From the NCBI GenBank assembly GCA_023420415.1, contig JAEZWF010000049.1, positions 1 to 58,758 on the forward strand: 58,758 nt of DNA. Reading direction: 5' to 3'. This DNA is from Actinomycetes bacterium (GTDB lineage: Bacteria; Actinomycetota; Actinomycetes; Actinomycetales; Dermatophilaceae). How positions within the stretch are numbered: position 1 is the first letter of the stretch; each line of letters opens with the position of its first letter. This document shows positions 1 through 8,166 of this stretch, piece by piece. The translations under genes and the position numbers were made by a program. The notes under the pieces were generated by a model. It was not told the origin of the DNA. It did no database searches and saw only the letters and a program-made list of their open reading frames with translations.

Positions 1-336
1 GACCCCGACCCGACCCCGTGGCTGGACAACCACGGCACCGAGGCCAGGGCCTGCGACACCACCGACGACACGACCACCGACACGGCACCAGTGGTGGAGT
101 TCCCGTCACCGGCCGAGGACCACTTCGACTGGCTCATCGACCGCTGGGAAACCCACGGCCCCCAGCACCGCACCCTCCACGACCGCGAGACCGGCCGACC
201 CCTGGGCACCCTCACCACCACCGGCAAGCTCCACACCATCGAGCTCACCGACGACTACGCAGCCCACCTCGCCACCCGCACCAGCCCCCGCAAGGGCTAC
301 CACCGGCCGGCACCCGACGAGCCGCCGCCCTTCTGA
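1..336 (+). CDS. DUF222/HNH endonuclease, C-terminal fragment (left edge)
   Basis: An open frame enters from the left edge in frame 1 and stops at 334-336, giving the last 111 residues of a larger protein. I identify it by comparison with the gene at the right edge of the window: both have DPDP-PWL near the start of the shared tail, GPQHR, a TDDYA-HLATR block and the terminal residues D-[ED]-PPPF. That family (DUF222 domain followed by an HNH nuclease domain, related to mycobacterial REP13E12 proteins) is multicopy in actinobacteria. The HNH motif itself lies outside the window, so nuclease identity rests on the homology of the tail. The two copies face opposite directions. Confidence 0.75.
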   Translation, partial: DPDPTPWLDNHGTEARACDTTDDTTTDTAPVVEFPSPAEDHFDWLIDRWETHGPQHRTLHDRETGRPLGTLTTTGKLHTIELTDDYAAHLATRTSPRKGYHRPAPDEPPPF

Positions 337-411
337 CGGTGGCGACCCCTTCGGCCGCGCCGCATCACCCCGCAACGGGCAACTGCGTCGCGCCTGCCGA
401 GAAGCGGCCGA

Positions 412-417
412 TAGCAT
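412..417 (+). promoter_or_regulatory. Candidate -10 element for thrS
   Basis: TAGCAT fits the actinobacterial TANNNT pattern and would give a leader of roughly 50 nt carrying the thrS ribosome binding site. No convincing -35 is visible. A GCGGCATACC copy of the dispersed word lies between it and the gene, at 446-455. Confidence 0.3.
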
Positions 418-476
418 CGGTGAGCCGCCAGCGTGAAGTGCCCGGGCGGCATACCGAACCTCGAGGAGAAGCCAGC

Positions 477-2462
477 GTGTCTGCCCAGATCACCGTCAAC
501 GTCGCCGGAGACGAGCGATCGGTGCCGGAGCAGACGACGGCCGCCGACCTGTTCGGCGACGACCGGGCCGTCCTCGTGGCCCGCGTCAACGGTGAGCTGC
601 GCGACCTGGCGCACGTCCTGGCCGACGGCGACGCCGTCGAACCCGTGACCGCACAGGAGCAGGATGGCCTCGACGTCCTGCGGCACAGCGCCGCCCACGT
701 CCTCGCCCAAGCCGTGCAGGAGGTCAACCCCGCGGCCAAGCTCGGCATCGGTCCGCCCGTCCGCGACGGCTTCTACTACGACTTCGACGTCGACAAGCCG
801 TTCGAGCCCGAGGACCTCAAGAAGCTCGAGAAGGTCATGCAGCGCATCGTCAACGAGGGCCAGACCTTCGTGCGCCGCGAGATCAGCGACGAGGACGCAC
901 TCGTCGAGCTGAAGGACGAGCCCTACAAGGTGGAGCTGATCGGTCTCAAGGGCGGCTCCGCCGGTGACGCGGCCGAGGGTGCCGACGTCGAGGTCGGTGG
1001 CGCCCAGCTGACCATCTACGACAACGTCAAGAAGGACGGCGAGCGCGCCTGGGGTGACCTGTGCCGCGGCCCGCACGTGCCGACCACCAAGGTCCTCGGC
1101 AACGCCTTCAAGCTCATGCGCAGCGGCGGCGCCTACTGGCGCGGCAGCGAGAAGAACCCGCAGCTACAACGCATCTACGGCACCGCCTGGCCGACCAAGG
1201 ACGACCTCAAGGTCTACCTCGACCGGCTCGCCGAGGCCGAGAAGCGCGACCACCGCAAGCTCGGCGCCGAGCTCGACCTGTTCTCCTTCCCCGACGAGCT
1301 GGGCTCAGGTCTGCCGGTCTTCCACCCCAAGGGTGGCGTGATCAAGCGCGAGATGGAGGACTACGTCCGCCGGCGGCACATCGAGGAGGGGTTCGAGTAC
1401 GTCGGCACCCCCCACATCTCCAAGGAGACCCTGTTCCACACCTCGGGTCACCTGCCCTACTTCGCCGAGGGCATGTTCCCGCCCTTTGACCTCGACGGCA
1501 TCGACTACCGCCTCAAGGCGATGAACTGCCCGATGCACAACCTCATCTTCCGCTCCCGCGGCCGCTCCTACCGTGAGCTGCCGTTGCGGCTGTTCGAGTT
1601 CGGGTCGGTCTACCGCAACGAGAAGTCCGGCGTGGTCCACGGCCTCACTCGCGTGCGCGGCCTGACCCAGGACGACTCGCACTCCTACGTCACCCGCGAG
1701 CAGGCCGCCGACGAGATCAAGCACCTGCTCGACTTCTGCCTCGGTCTCTTCCGCGACTTCGGCCTCGACGACTTCTACCTCGAGCTGTCGACCCGTGACG
1801 AGGAGGGGGAGAAGAAGGACAAGTTCATCGGCACCGACGAGCAGTGGGAGGAAGCCACCGGCATCCTCGAGCGCGTCGCCACCGAGTCCGGCCTCGACCT
1901 CGTCCCCGACCCCGGTGGCGCTGCCTACTACGGCCCCAAGATCTCGGTCCAGGCTCGCGACGCCATCGGCCGCACCTGGCAGCTGTCGACCATCCAGTAC
2001 GACTTCAACCAGCCGCACCGGTTCGGTCTGGAGTACCAGGCCTCCGATGGCTCGCGTCAGGAGCCGGTGATGATCCACTCGGCCAAGTTCGGCTCGATCG
2101 AACGCTTCATCGGCGTCCTCACCGAGCACTACGCCGGCGCCTTCCCGGTGTGGCTCAGCCCGGTCCAGGTCCTCGGCATCCCGGTCGCCGACGAGTTCAA
2201 CGACTACCTCTGGGACGTCCTGAAGCAGATGAAGGCCAAGGGAATTCGCGTCGAGCTCGACGACAGCGACGACCGCTTCCCGAAGAAGATCCGCAACGGT
2301 TCCAAGTCCAAGGTGCCGTTCATCCTCATCGCCGGCGAGGAGGACCGTGCGGCCAACGCCGTGTCCTTCCGCTACCGCGACGGCTCGCAGAAGAACGGCG
2401 TGCCGATCGAGGACGCGATCGCCGAGATCCTCACCGCGATCGAGACCCGCGCCCAGGTCTGA
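477..2462 (+). CDS. thrS: Threonine--tRNA ligase
   Basis: Charges tRNA-Thr with threonine in the cytosol. The 661-residue product has the full class II ThrRS layout: an N-terminal TGS domain (about 1-60), an editing/second additional domain with HSAAH at 70-74 and CRGPH at 196-200, the catalytic core with the zinc-ligand cysteine in MNCPMH (Cys351), and a C-terminal anticodon-binding domain. The frame stays open upstream, but GTG at 477 is preferred because GAGGAGAA sits 6-13 bases before it and the protein then begins directly with the TGS fold. It heads the thrS-HIT-pgsA-patA-pimA arrangement conserved in actinobacteria. I see no T-box leader. Confidence 0.96.
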   Translation: MSAQITVNVAGDERSVPEQTTAADLFGDDRAVLVARVNGELRDLAHVLADGDAVEPVTAQEQDGLDVLRHSAAHVLAQAVQEVNPAAKLGIGPPVRDGFYYDFDVDKPFEPEDLKKLEKVMQRIVNEGQTFVRREISDEDALVELKDEPYKVELIGLKGGSAGDAAEGADVEVGGAQLTIYDNVKKDGERAWGDLCRGPHVPTTKVLGNAFKLMRSGGAYWRGSEKNPQLQRIYGTAWPTKDDLKVYLDRLAEAEKRDHRKLGAELDLFSFPDELGSGLPVFHPKGGVIKREMEDYVRRRHIEEGFEYVGTPHISKETLFHTSGHLPYFAEGMFPPFDLDGIDYRLKAMNCPMHNLIFRSRGRSYRELPLRLFEFGSVYRNEKSGVVHGLTRVRGLTQDDSHSYVTREQAADEIKHLLDFCLGLFRDFGLDDFYLELSTRDEEGEKKDKFIGTDEQWEEATGILERVATESGLDLVPDPGGAAYYGPKISVQARDAIGRTWQLSTIQYDFNQPHRFGLEYQASDGSRQEPVMIHSAKFGSIERFIGVLTEHYAGAFPVWLSPVQVLGIPVADEFNDYLWDVLKQMKAKGIRVELDDSDDRFPKKIRNGSKSKVPFILIAGEEDRAANAVSFRYRDGSQKNGVPIEDAIAEILTAIETRAQV

Positions 2463-2562
2463 GTCACCAAATCCCTACAGACAGACAACATTTCGACGGT
2501 GTGCCGCGTCTGCAGTGGTGAGGGCGGGCCGACGACCCGCCCCGCTACCGCAAGGGGGAAGC

Positions 2563-3132
2563 ATGTCCCGCACGACCGTCCGCACCATCGGAGCGGCACT
2601 GCTCGCGACCGCCACGCTCGCCGGGGGAGCGACCGGCGCGTCGGCCGCACGCGGCATACCTGACGTCGCACCGGACACCATGGCCGGCCAGCCGATGCAG
2701 GCCGACTTCGGCAACTACGCCAACACGCCCACCGCACTCGGCGCGCAGGTGTGCGACCCGGCCAACGAGGGCGCCACCATGCCCCGAAACGGCCGCCAGT
2801 GGATGTACTACGACGGCAGCAACTCGCTGGCGCAGCTCACCGCCGACCTCACCGTCACCAGCTGGAAGGACGCCGAGGCCGCTCTCGCGGACGTCGCCGC
2901 CAACACCGGCCTGTGCTCGCTCCAGGACGGCTGGCGCACCATCGCCTGGACCGGCCAGGACCCGAGCACGCACCTCCTGCTCACCACCGGGGACGACTAT
3001 GCGGCCCTTGCCGTCGAAGGCAGCTACGTCGTTGCTGTCGTCGCCACCGACGGGGACGGCCGGAGCGCGACGCGGGCCGAGGCGCGTGCCGCCGCGATCG
3101 ACGGCCTCGAGGCCACCCTCGCGAACCTCTGA
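2563..3132 (+). CDS. Secreted protein of unknown function
   Basis: Product of 189 residues starting at ATG 2563, preceded by a purine-rich AGGGGGAAG site. The N-terminus is a typical signal peptide: a short basic start, a hydrophobic run rich in Ala, Leu and Gly, and a likely signal peptidase I site near residues 28-30 (Ala-Ser-Ala-Ala). The mature part has two cysteines and Trp/Tyr-containing segments but no family motif I recognise. It sits between thrS and the HIT gene, which are adjacent in many actinobacteria, so it is a lineage-specific insertion. The dispersed word occurs inside it (2651-2660), forcing the rare ATA isoleucine codon, and again just after its stop (about 3133). Confidence 0.75.
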   Translation: MSRTTVRTIGAALLATATLAGGATGASAARGIPDVAPDTMAGQPMQADFGNYANTPTALGAQVCDPANEGATMPRNGRQWMYYDGSNSLAQLTADLTVTSWKDAEAALADVAANTGLCSLQDGWRTIAWTGQDPSTHLLLTTGDDYAALAVEGSYVVAVVATDGDGRSATRAEARAAAIDGLEATLANL

Positions 3133-3190
3133 GGTATGCCGCGTGGCCGGGTCGCCCCGGCCACGCGGCACCGCGCGGCACGGGGCTGGG

Positions 3191-3196
3191 TAGGGT
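3191..3196 (+). promoter_or_regulatory. -10 element for leaderless HIT-family gene
   Basis: TAGGGT ends 7 bases before ATG 3204 and there is no ribosome binding site, so transcription would start at or next to the start codon. No clear -35. Confidence 0.5.
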
Positions 3197-3203
3197 CGAA
3201 CCC

Positions 3204-3752
3204 ATGAGCGGGGAGCCCGGGATCGAGACCGACGCCGACTTCGCGCGCGAGCCCGACGGCTTCGAACGGCTGTGGACCCCACACCGCATGGCCTACATCA
3301 CCGGCGAGCGGCCGAGCGACCAGGCCGGGGAGGGCTGTCCGTTCTGCGCCGCCCCGACCAAGGACGACGCCGAGGGCCTCATCGTCCACCGCGGCGAGCA
3401 CTGCTACGTCGTCATGAACCTCTTCCCCTACAACCCCGGCCACGTCCTCGTCTGCCCCTACCGCCACGTCTCCCTCTACGTCGACCTCACCGACGAGGAG
3501 ACCGCCGAGTTCACCGCCCTCACCAAGCAGGTCATCGGCGCCATCGACGCCGCCAGCGCCCCCCACGGCTACAACATCGGCATGAACCAGGGCGCGGTCG
3601 CGGGCGCCGGAGTCCAGGCACACCTGCACCAGCACGTCGTGCCGCGGTGGGGCGGCGACTCCAACTTCCTCCCGGTGATCGCCCAGACCAAGGCGCTGCC
3701 GATGCTCCTCGAGGACGTGCGCACGCGGATCAGCGACCACTGGCCGGGCTGA
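3204..3752 (+). CDS. HIT-family nucleotide hydrolase/transferase
   Basis: The 182-residue protein carries the histidine triad H140-L-H-Q-H144 followed by VVPRW, the nucleotide-binding signature of the HIT superfamily (AMP-releasing hydrolases and AP4A phosphorylases), and a Cys45-x-x-Cys48 pair near the N-terminus that usually binds zinc in the Fhit/GalT-like branch. The M. tuberculosis counterpart by position is Rv2613c, an AP4A phosphorylase-type protein next to thrS and pgsA1. Substrate here is inferred from that synteny. The longer upstream frame is discarded because it would overlap the secreted protein gene. Confidence 0.88.
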   Translation: MSGEPGIETDADFAREPDGFERLWTPHRMAYITGERPSDQAGEGCPFCAAPTKDDAEGLIVHRGEHCYVVMNLFPYNPGHVLVCPYRHVSLYVDLTDEETAEFTALTKQVIGAIDAASAPHGYNIGMNQGAVAGAGVQAHLHQHVVPRWGGDSNFLPVIAQTKALPMLLEDVRTRISDHWPG

Positions 3753-3784
3753 CCTCCAGCCCCAACCGCCACACGGGACGCCTC

Positions 3785-3804
3785 CCGTCACGAATCCGTG
3801 ACGG
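3785..3804. terminator. Inverted repeat after HIT gene
   Basis: Perfect 8-base arms CCGTCACG and CGTGACGG with a 4-base loop, 33 bases after the HIT stop and 65 bases before the ArsR-type gene. It could be a terminator (no U tract) or an operator for the regulator. Confidence 0.5.
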
Positions 3805-3868
3805 TCGTGGCCCTTTCGTGTCCCACCCATGCCTTGCGCGTGACCTGACCTGCCTAGTTTCGCGACGC

Positions 3869-4843
3869 ATGCGGAGGGTTCACCTGGGGGCGGACGGGCT
3901 GGCCGGGGTGCGGTGGCAGGTGTCGCCGCTGGCTGACCTGGCTGCGCTGATGCGCCTGGGAGTGGCGGGTCAGCGCCACCCGGTCTTCGGCTGGGTGCGT
4001 CCTCGGGTATGCCGCGTGCTCGCCGACCCGCGCGCCGAGCCCGTGCGCGCTCTGCTGCCGGAGCGGGGACGTGGCCCGTTCCCGCTGGTGTCGCCGCCGC
4101 CGCTGCGTGGCCGCGAGACCATCGAGGACGAGCTGGCGATCGTCGAAGCCCTGGACCGCGCCGCGATCACGAGCTCCTGCGAGTGGCTCGACCAGCCCGA
4201 GTCCGTCCGGCGGCGGCTCGCGCCCTGGGTCGAGGACGGCAGCCTTGGTCGCAGGGTCGCAGCCAGTCTCGCCTTCGTGTGGCGCGAGCTGCTCGCCAGC
4301 GACTGGGCGGTGCTGCAGCAGCGACTGGAGCGACACCTGGCCGACACGTCGATGTCGTTGGCGCGCAACGGCATCGCCGAGACGCTGGCCCACCTCGGTC
4401 CCGGCATCGAGTGGCTGCCGGGCGGCGACCTGCTGGTCGACAAGCCCTGGCCGGGGGACTACGACAGCAGCCACAAGGACTTCGTCCTCGTCCCCAGCCT
4501 GTTCGCCCTGACTGAGCCGCTGACGGACTTCGACAACGACACCGCCCTGGTGCTCCAGTACGCCATCGGACCGGCGGACCACGCAGCCGACGCCCGTGCC
4601 CTGACCGATGCGCCAGGGGTGAGCGCCCAGCTCATCGGACGGACCCGGGCCGAGGTGCTCGACGCCCTGGTCGAGCCGGGCACCACCTCACAGCTGAGTC
4701 GACGGCTCGGCCTGCCCCTGTCGACGGTGTCGACGCACCTGGGTGTGCTGCGACGCGCTGGTCTGGTGACCCGGCGTCGGGACGGGCGTTCGGTCGTCTA
4801 CGACCGGGCCACCTGGCGTGCCGCGTCGTTCGAGGCCGGCTGA
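3869..4843 (+). CDS. ArsR-type winged-helix regulator with large N-terminal domain
   Basis: Product of 324 residues. The C-terminal 70 or so residues form an ArsR winged helix: Thr-Ser-Gln-Leu-Ser-Arg-Arg-Leu, a recognition helix with Ser-Thr-Val-Ser-Thr-His-Leu, then a wing ending GRSVVYDRA. The N-terminal 240 residues resemble the DUF5937-type domain found in actinobacterial ArsR proteins; its ligand is unknown. ATG 3869 has no ribosome binding site; TAGTTT at 3855-3860 ends 8 bases before it, suggesting leaderless transcription. Its 3' end overlaps the convergent HTTM gene by 156 bases. An identical 19-base copy of the dispersed word lies at 4006-4024. Confidence 0.78.
   Translation: MRRVHLGADGLAGVRWQVSPLADLAALMRLGVAGQRHPVFGWVRPRVCRVLADPRAEPVRALLPERGRGPFPLVSPPPLRGRETIEDELAIVEALDRAAITSSCEWLDQPESVRRRLAPWVEDGSLGRRVAASLAFVWRELLASDWAVLQQRLERHLADTSMSLARNGIAETLAHLGPGIEWLPGGDLLVDKPWPGDYDSSHKDFVLVPSLFALTEPLTDFDNDTALVLQYAIGPADHAADARALTDAPGVSAQLIGRTRAEVLDALVEPGTTSQLSRRLGLPLSTVSTHLGVLRRAGLVTRRRDGRSVVYDRATWRAASFEAG
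4006..4024. repeat. 19-base extended copy of dispersed word (copy 1)
   Basis: GGTATGCCGCGTGCTCGCC, identical at 14251-14269 and 53815-53833. Here it is coding and read as Val-Cys-Arg-Val-Leu-Ala, with the unusual GTA valine codon. Confidence 0.7.
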
Positions 4844-5689
4844 GCGGCTGGAAGCACGCAGGCGGTCGCGCACCGAGCCGAGGCGTTCGAGGGGCAGGAA
4901 GGCGAAGAGACAGACGACCAGCGGCAGGAAGTGGATCTTGAGCATGACATACGTGCTCAGGTGGAACCCCGCCCAGAAGAGCAACGCGGCATACAACGCC
5001 TTTCCCTTGAGCCACAACATGATCGGCGACAGGAACCCGGCCACCATCACGACCCACTGCAGTGCATGCGTCAGCGCCGGGTGCGAGCCGACCCAGGGTC
5101 CGATTCCGTTCGGTCGACGGGTGAGTGCCCAGATCAGCGTCGCGCCGTTGGCCCAGCCCCAGCCCCCGAACCGCACCTTGGCCCAGGCCGACAGCGCGTA
5201 GATCGAGACGGCCCCCACCTGGATCATGCGGATGGCCCAGCCGGCTGCCTCCGAGCGCACGGCGACGTCGCGGGTGCTGGCCCGACCCACCGTGGGCAGC
5301 ACGAACAGCGCCACGATGAGGGCGAAGTGGTCGTGGTCGACCTTGGAGTAGGCGAAGGCATTGCTCACCCAGTCGAGCATCCCCACCGCGCAGACGAAGC
5401 CGGCCAGCCGCGGCAGCTTCCCGCACGCCGCCACCGCCGCGCTCACGAGGATGACCCCGAGAAGCACCCGAACATAGGTGTGCGACGGTGCCGGCATCCC
5501 GAACAGCGACCGCACGACGAGACCGCGGTACAGGCTCGGGGGCACGTCACCGTGCGGGATCGGGTCGGTGACGATCCACAGCACGTCCAGCCACACGAAC
5601 GGGTAGATGATGCGGCGCAGCCAGGCGACGCGGGCCAGGGGCAGCGCGGGCGCGAAGAACCTCCGGACCGCGTCCACCGGGCCGCTCAC
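4688..5689 (-). CDS. HTTM-domain membrane protein
   Basis: A 333-residue integral membrane protein with about seven to eight hydrophobic segments in its first 270 residues, resembling HTTM (horizontally transferred transmembrane) proteins, the family that includes vitamin K-dependent gamma-carboxylase. Bacterial members are often found with DCC-type thioredoxin-like proteins, as here. GTG 5689 overlaps the stop of the preceding gene in a GTGA arrangement, indicating translational coupling. The last 60 or so residues are polar and Pro/Arg-rich, and this tail is antisense to the ArsR winged-helix coding region, so the natural C-terminus may carry little function. Reaction unknown. Confidence 0.75.
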   Translation of the reverse strand: MSGPVDAVRRFFAPALPLARVAWLRRIIYPFVWLDVLWIVTDPIPHGDVPPSLYRGLVVRSLFGMPAPSHTYVRVLLGVILVSAAVAACGKLPRLAGFVCAVGMLDWVSNAFAYSKVDHDHFALIVALFVLPTVGRASTRDVAVRSEAAGWAIRMIQVGAVSIYALSAWAKVRFGGWGWANGATLIWALTRRPNGIGPWVGSHPALTHALQWVVMVAGFLSPIMLWLKGKALYAALLFWAGFHLSTYVMLKIHFLPLVVCLFAFLPLERLGSVRDRLRASSRSAGLERRGTPGGPVVDDRTPVPTPGHQTSASQHTQVRRHRRQGQAEPSTQL

Positions 5690-6177
5690 CGTGCTTCCCG
5701 GGGTATGCCGCTGGGTCGCGGGTCGCTCGGGTCGACGACCTGCCACGTGGCGAGGGTGAGGATCGTGACCGAGCCCGTGCCGAGGTCGCGCTGGGTGTTG
5801 CGCAGCCAGATCGTCCGGTAGGCCGCCTCGTCCGGGAGGCGACGCCGGTGCAGCACGGCCACGTCCTGCAGCAGGCCGGGGTTGCGGATGATGCGTGGGG
5901 CCTGGCCCTCGATCTCGGCCCGCTCGATACCGATCTTCTCCTTGGACAACGGCACCCGCACGACCTCACCGTCGACCGTGAGGGCGTCCATCGTCAGGGA
6001 GTTGATGACGCCGTCGTTCTTCACCGCGAACGCGTACTGCGACATCGGTGCGAACGGCCACCACTCGTCGTCGCCGACGAACGTGCCGAGGACGACGGTC
6101 ATGACCACGGCGAGCGTCACGACGAGGCGCCACCCCACGGCATACCAGGGGAGCCTGCGCCCGCCCGCCCCGGTCAT
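5686..6177 (-). CDS. Membrane-anchored protein of unknown function
   Basis: Product of 163 residues (172 if ATG 6204 is used). One strong hydrophobic helix lies near residues 15-35, followed by a soluble domain beginning FVGDDEWWPFAPMSQYAF. The WWPFxPMSQYAF stretch looks like a conserved family feature, but I cannot name the family. It overlaps the HTTM gene by four bases and is divergent from the DCC gene at 6203, so the three probably form one functional unit. The alternative ATG at 6204 shares CCATGG with the divergent start and has no better ribosome binding site, so the start is uncertain. Confidence 0.65.
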   Translation of the reverse strand: MTGAGGRRLPWYAVGWRLVVTLAVVMTVVLGTFVGDDEWWPFAPMSQYAFAVKNDGVINSLTMDALTVDGEVVRVPLSKEKIGIERAEIEGQAPRIIRNPGLLQDVAVLHRRRLPDEAAYRTIWLRNTQRDLGTGSVTILTLATWQVVDPSDPRPSGIPREAR

Positions 6178-6202
6178 GGCGCCATGCTGACACACTGGTG
6201 CC

Positions 6203-6619
6203 ATGGAATCCGGTCAACGGCACCGCAATCCCGAGGGTGCTGTGCTCATCTTCGACGGCGACTGCGGCTTCTGCACCACCAGCGCCCGCTTCGCCAGCCG
6301 GTGGGTCGACCGCAAGGGCCGCTACGCGATGCGGCCGTGGCAGGAGCTGGATCTCGACGCCTACGGCCTGACCGAGGCTGACTGCATCGAGGCAGCGCAG
6401 TTCGTCCGGGCCGACGGGAGCGTGCACCCCGCCCAGTTCGCCATCGCCGAGGGCCTCGCCCACGGCGCACCGCTGTGGCGACCGCTCGGGTGGCTCGTGG
6501 CCGCGCCGGGCGTCAGCTGGGTTGCCGGGAAGGTCTACGCCTGGGTCGCCGACCACCGGTACCAGCTGCCCGGCGGCACACCGGCCTGCGCGCCCAAGCA
6601 GTCGAGCAACGCCGCTTAA
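6203..6619 (+). CDS. DCC-family (DUF393) thiol-disulfide oxidoreductase-like protein
   Basis: The 138-residue protein starts its domain with LIFDGDCGFC, containing the family signature D-x-x-C21-x-x-C24, the redox pair of the thioredoxin-like DCC family. It is divergent from the membrane-protein/HTTM pair, and DCC-HTTM adjacency recurs in actinobacteria, suggesting dithiol chemistry in support of the membrane enzyme (inference). The group separates the HIT gene from pgsA, which are neighbours in M. tuberculosis. Confidence 0.85.
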   Translation: MESGQRHRNPEGAVLIFDGDCGFCTTSARFASRWVDRKGRYAMRPWQELDLDAYGLTEADCIEAAQFVRADGSVHPAQFAIAEGLAHGAPLWRPLGWLVAAPGVSWVAGKVYAWVADHRYQLPGGTPACAPKQSSNAA

Positions 6620-6620
6620 G

Positions 6621-6626
6621 TAGGCT
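6621..6626 (+). promoter_or_regulatory. -10 element for pgsA-patA-pimA operon
   Basis: TAGGCT lies 9 bases before ATG 6636, with no ribosome binding site between, so the message is probably leaderless or nearly so. Confidence 0.5.
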
Positions 6627-6635
6627 GGCGCCACC

Positions 6636-7250
6636 ATGCTCAACAAGTACGCACGCGCCTTCTTCACCAAGGTCTTCACCCCCGTCGCCCGGGGGTTGCT
6701 CAAGGCCGGCATCAGCCCCGACGTCGTGACGATCGTCGGCACCCTCGGCGTCTGCGTCGGCGCGCTGGCGTTCTACCCTCGGCACTCCTTCTTCTGGGGC
6801 ACGGTCGTCATCACGCTCTTCGTCTTCAGCGACACCGTGGACGGCGTCATGGCGCGCATGTCCGGACGCTCGGGCAAGTGGGGTGCCTACCTCGACTCCA
6901 CGCTCGACCGCGTGGGCGACTCGGCGATCTTCGGTGGGCTCGTGCTCTGGTATGCCGGCGGCGGCGACGACTTCCTCATGGCGGGCCTGGCGTTGGCGTG
7001 CCTCATCCTCGGCAGCGTCGTGTCGTACGCCAAGGCGCGCGCGGAGGGCCTCGGCTTCACCGCGAACGTCGGCATCGCCGAGCGCGCCGACCGCCTCGTG
7101 GCCGTGCTCGTGACCACCGGCCTCGTCGGTCTGGGACTGCCCGAGGTGGTCCTGACCGTGGTGCTCGCCCTGCTCGCCGTGGCCAGCTTCATCACCGTGG
7201 TGCAGCGGATGCTCATGGTCCGCCGCCAGGCGCTGGCCGGGACCGCCTGA
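6636..7250 (+). CDS. pgsA: Phosphatidylinositol phosphate synthase (CDP-alcohol phosphatidyltransferase)
   Basis: A 204-residue membrane enzyme that should transfer the phosphatidyl group of CDP-diacylglycerol to inositol 1-phosphate, giving the lipid anchor for PIMs. The complete metal- and CDP-binding signature is visible: D66-x2-D69-G70-x2-A73-R74-x8-G83-x3-D87-x3-D91, followed by several membrane helices. Specificity for inositol phosphate rather than glycerol phosphate is inferred from the downstream patA and pimA genes and from identity of gene order with M. tuberculosis pgsA1. A second family member is at 41764. Confidence 0.92.
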   Translation: MLNKYARAFFTKVFTPVARGLLKAGISPDVVTIVGTLGVCVGALAFYPRHSFFWGTVVITLFVFSDTVDGVMARMSGRSGKWGAYLDSTLDRVGDSAIFGGLVLWYAGGGDDFLMAGLALACLILGSVVSYAKARAEGLGFTANVGIAERADRLVAVLVTTGLVGLGLPEVVLTVVLALLAVASFITVVQRMLMVRRQALAGTA

Positions 7251-7253
7251 CCC

Positions 7254-8156
7254 GTGCCGTCCATTCCCGACGTCCTCGCGGTGGGCGGCTACCGCCTCGG
7301 GTGGTCGGCCGTGCGGCGCCTGCCCGAGCGCGCGGCATACCGGCTCTTCGACGCCATCGCCGACGTCACCGTCGCCCGCGGCGGCAGGGGCGTCCAGCGC
7401 CTGCGCGCCAACTACGCGAAGGTGCGACCAGAGCTGTCCGAGGCCGACCTCGACGCGCTCGTCAAGGACGGGATGCGGTCCTACCTGCGCTACTACTGCG
7501 AGGCGTTCCGGCTGCCGGACCGCACCCAGGCCGAGCTGGACGCGTCGGTCCGGGTGGAGGGAGACGGCCCGGTGCGGACCGAGCTCGCGGCGGGGCGCCC
7601 GGTCGTCTGCTTCCTCGGCCACCTCGGCAACTGGGACCTCGCCGGGGCGTGGGGCACGCGTGCCATCGCGCCCGTGGTGACCGTCGCCGAGCGACTCAAA
7701 CCCGAGGAGGTGTATGCCGAGTTCCTGGCTTTCCGGGAGTCGCTCGGCATGACGATCCTGCCGCTCACCGGTGGCGGCGACGTCTTCGCCCAGCTGCGGG
7801 GCCACCTGACCCAGCCCGTGCTCATGCCACTGCTGGCCGACCGCGACCTCACCGACCGCGGCATCGAGGTCGACCTCTGCGGCCACCGCTCGAAGATGGC
7901 GGCCGGCCCCGCCGCCCTGTCGCTGGCGTCCGGCGCAGCCCTGTTCCCGGTGACCATCCGCTACGAACGGCTCGAGGGCTCCAGCTGGAAGCAGCGGATC
8001 GTCATCACCTTCCACGACCGGGTGCAGCCACCCACCACCGGGACCACCCGCGAGAAGGCGTCGGCGATGACCCAACAGTGCGCCGACGCGCTCGGCGCGG
8101 CCATCCGCGAGCACACCGCCGACTGGCACATGATGCAGCGGGTGTTCGTGTCATGA
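7254..8156 (+). CDS. patA: Phosphatidylinositol mannoside acyltransferase
   Basis: The 300-residue protein belongs to the LpxL/HtrB-like lysophospholipid acyltransferase family. The HX4D catalytic motif is H123-L-G-N-W-D128. In this position in actinobacteria it acylates the mannose added by PimA on the cytoplasmic face of the membrane. GTG 7254 starts 4 bases after the pgsA stop, and pimA follows 11 bases after its own stop, so the three form an operon. Confidence 0.92.
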   Translation: MPSIPDVLAVGGYRLGWSAVRRLPERAAYRLFDAIADVTVARGGRGVQRLRANYAKVRPELSEADLDALVKDGMRSYLRYYCEAFRLPDRTQAELDASVRVEGDGPVRTELAAGRPVVCFLGHLGNWDLAGAWGTRAIAPVVTVAERLKPEEVYAEFLAFRESLGMTILPLTGGGDVFAQLRGHLTQPVLMPLLADRDLTDRGIEVDLCGHRSKMAAGPAALSLASGAALFPVTIRYERLEGSSWKQRIVITFHDRVQPPTTGTTREKASAMTQQCADALGAAIREHTADWHMMQRVFVS

Positions 8157-8166
8157 GGGTGTCGCC

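Noticed and set aside
337..476. T-box or other riboswitch before thrS
   Set aside because: No T-box core, specifier loop or stem-loop series is visible in the 140-base leader.
2522..2542. Short hairpin after thrS as terminator
   Set aside because: Only about five base pairs; too weak to call, so no terminator is annotated between thrS and the secreted protein gene.
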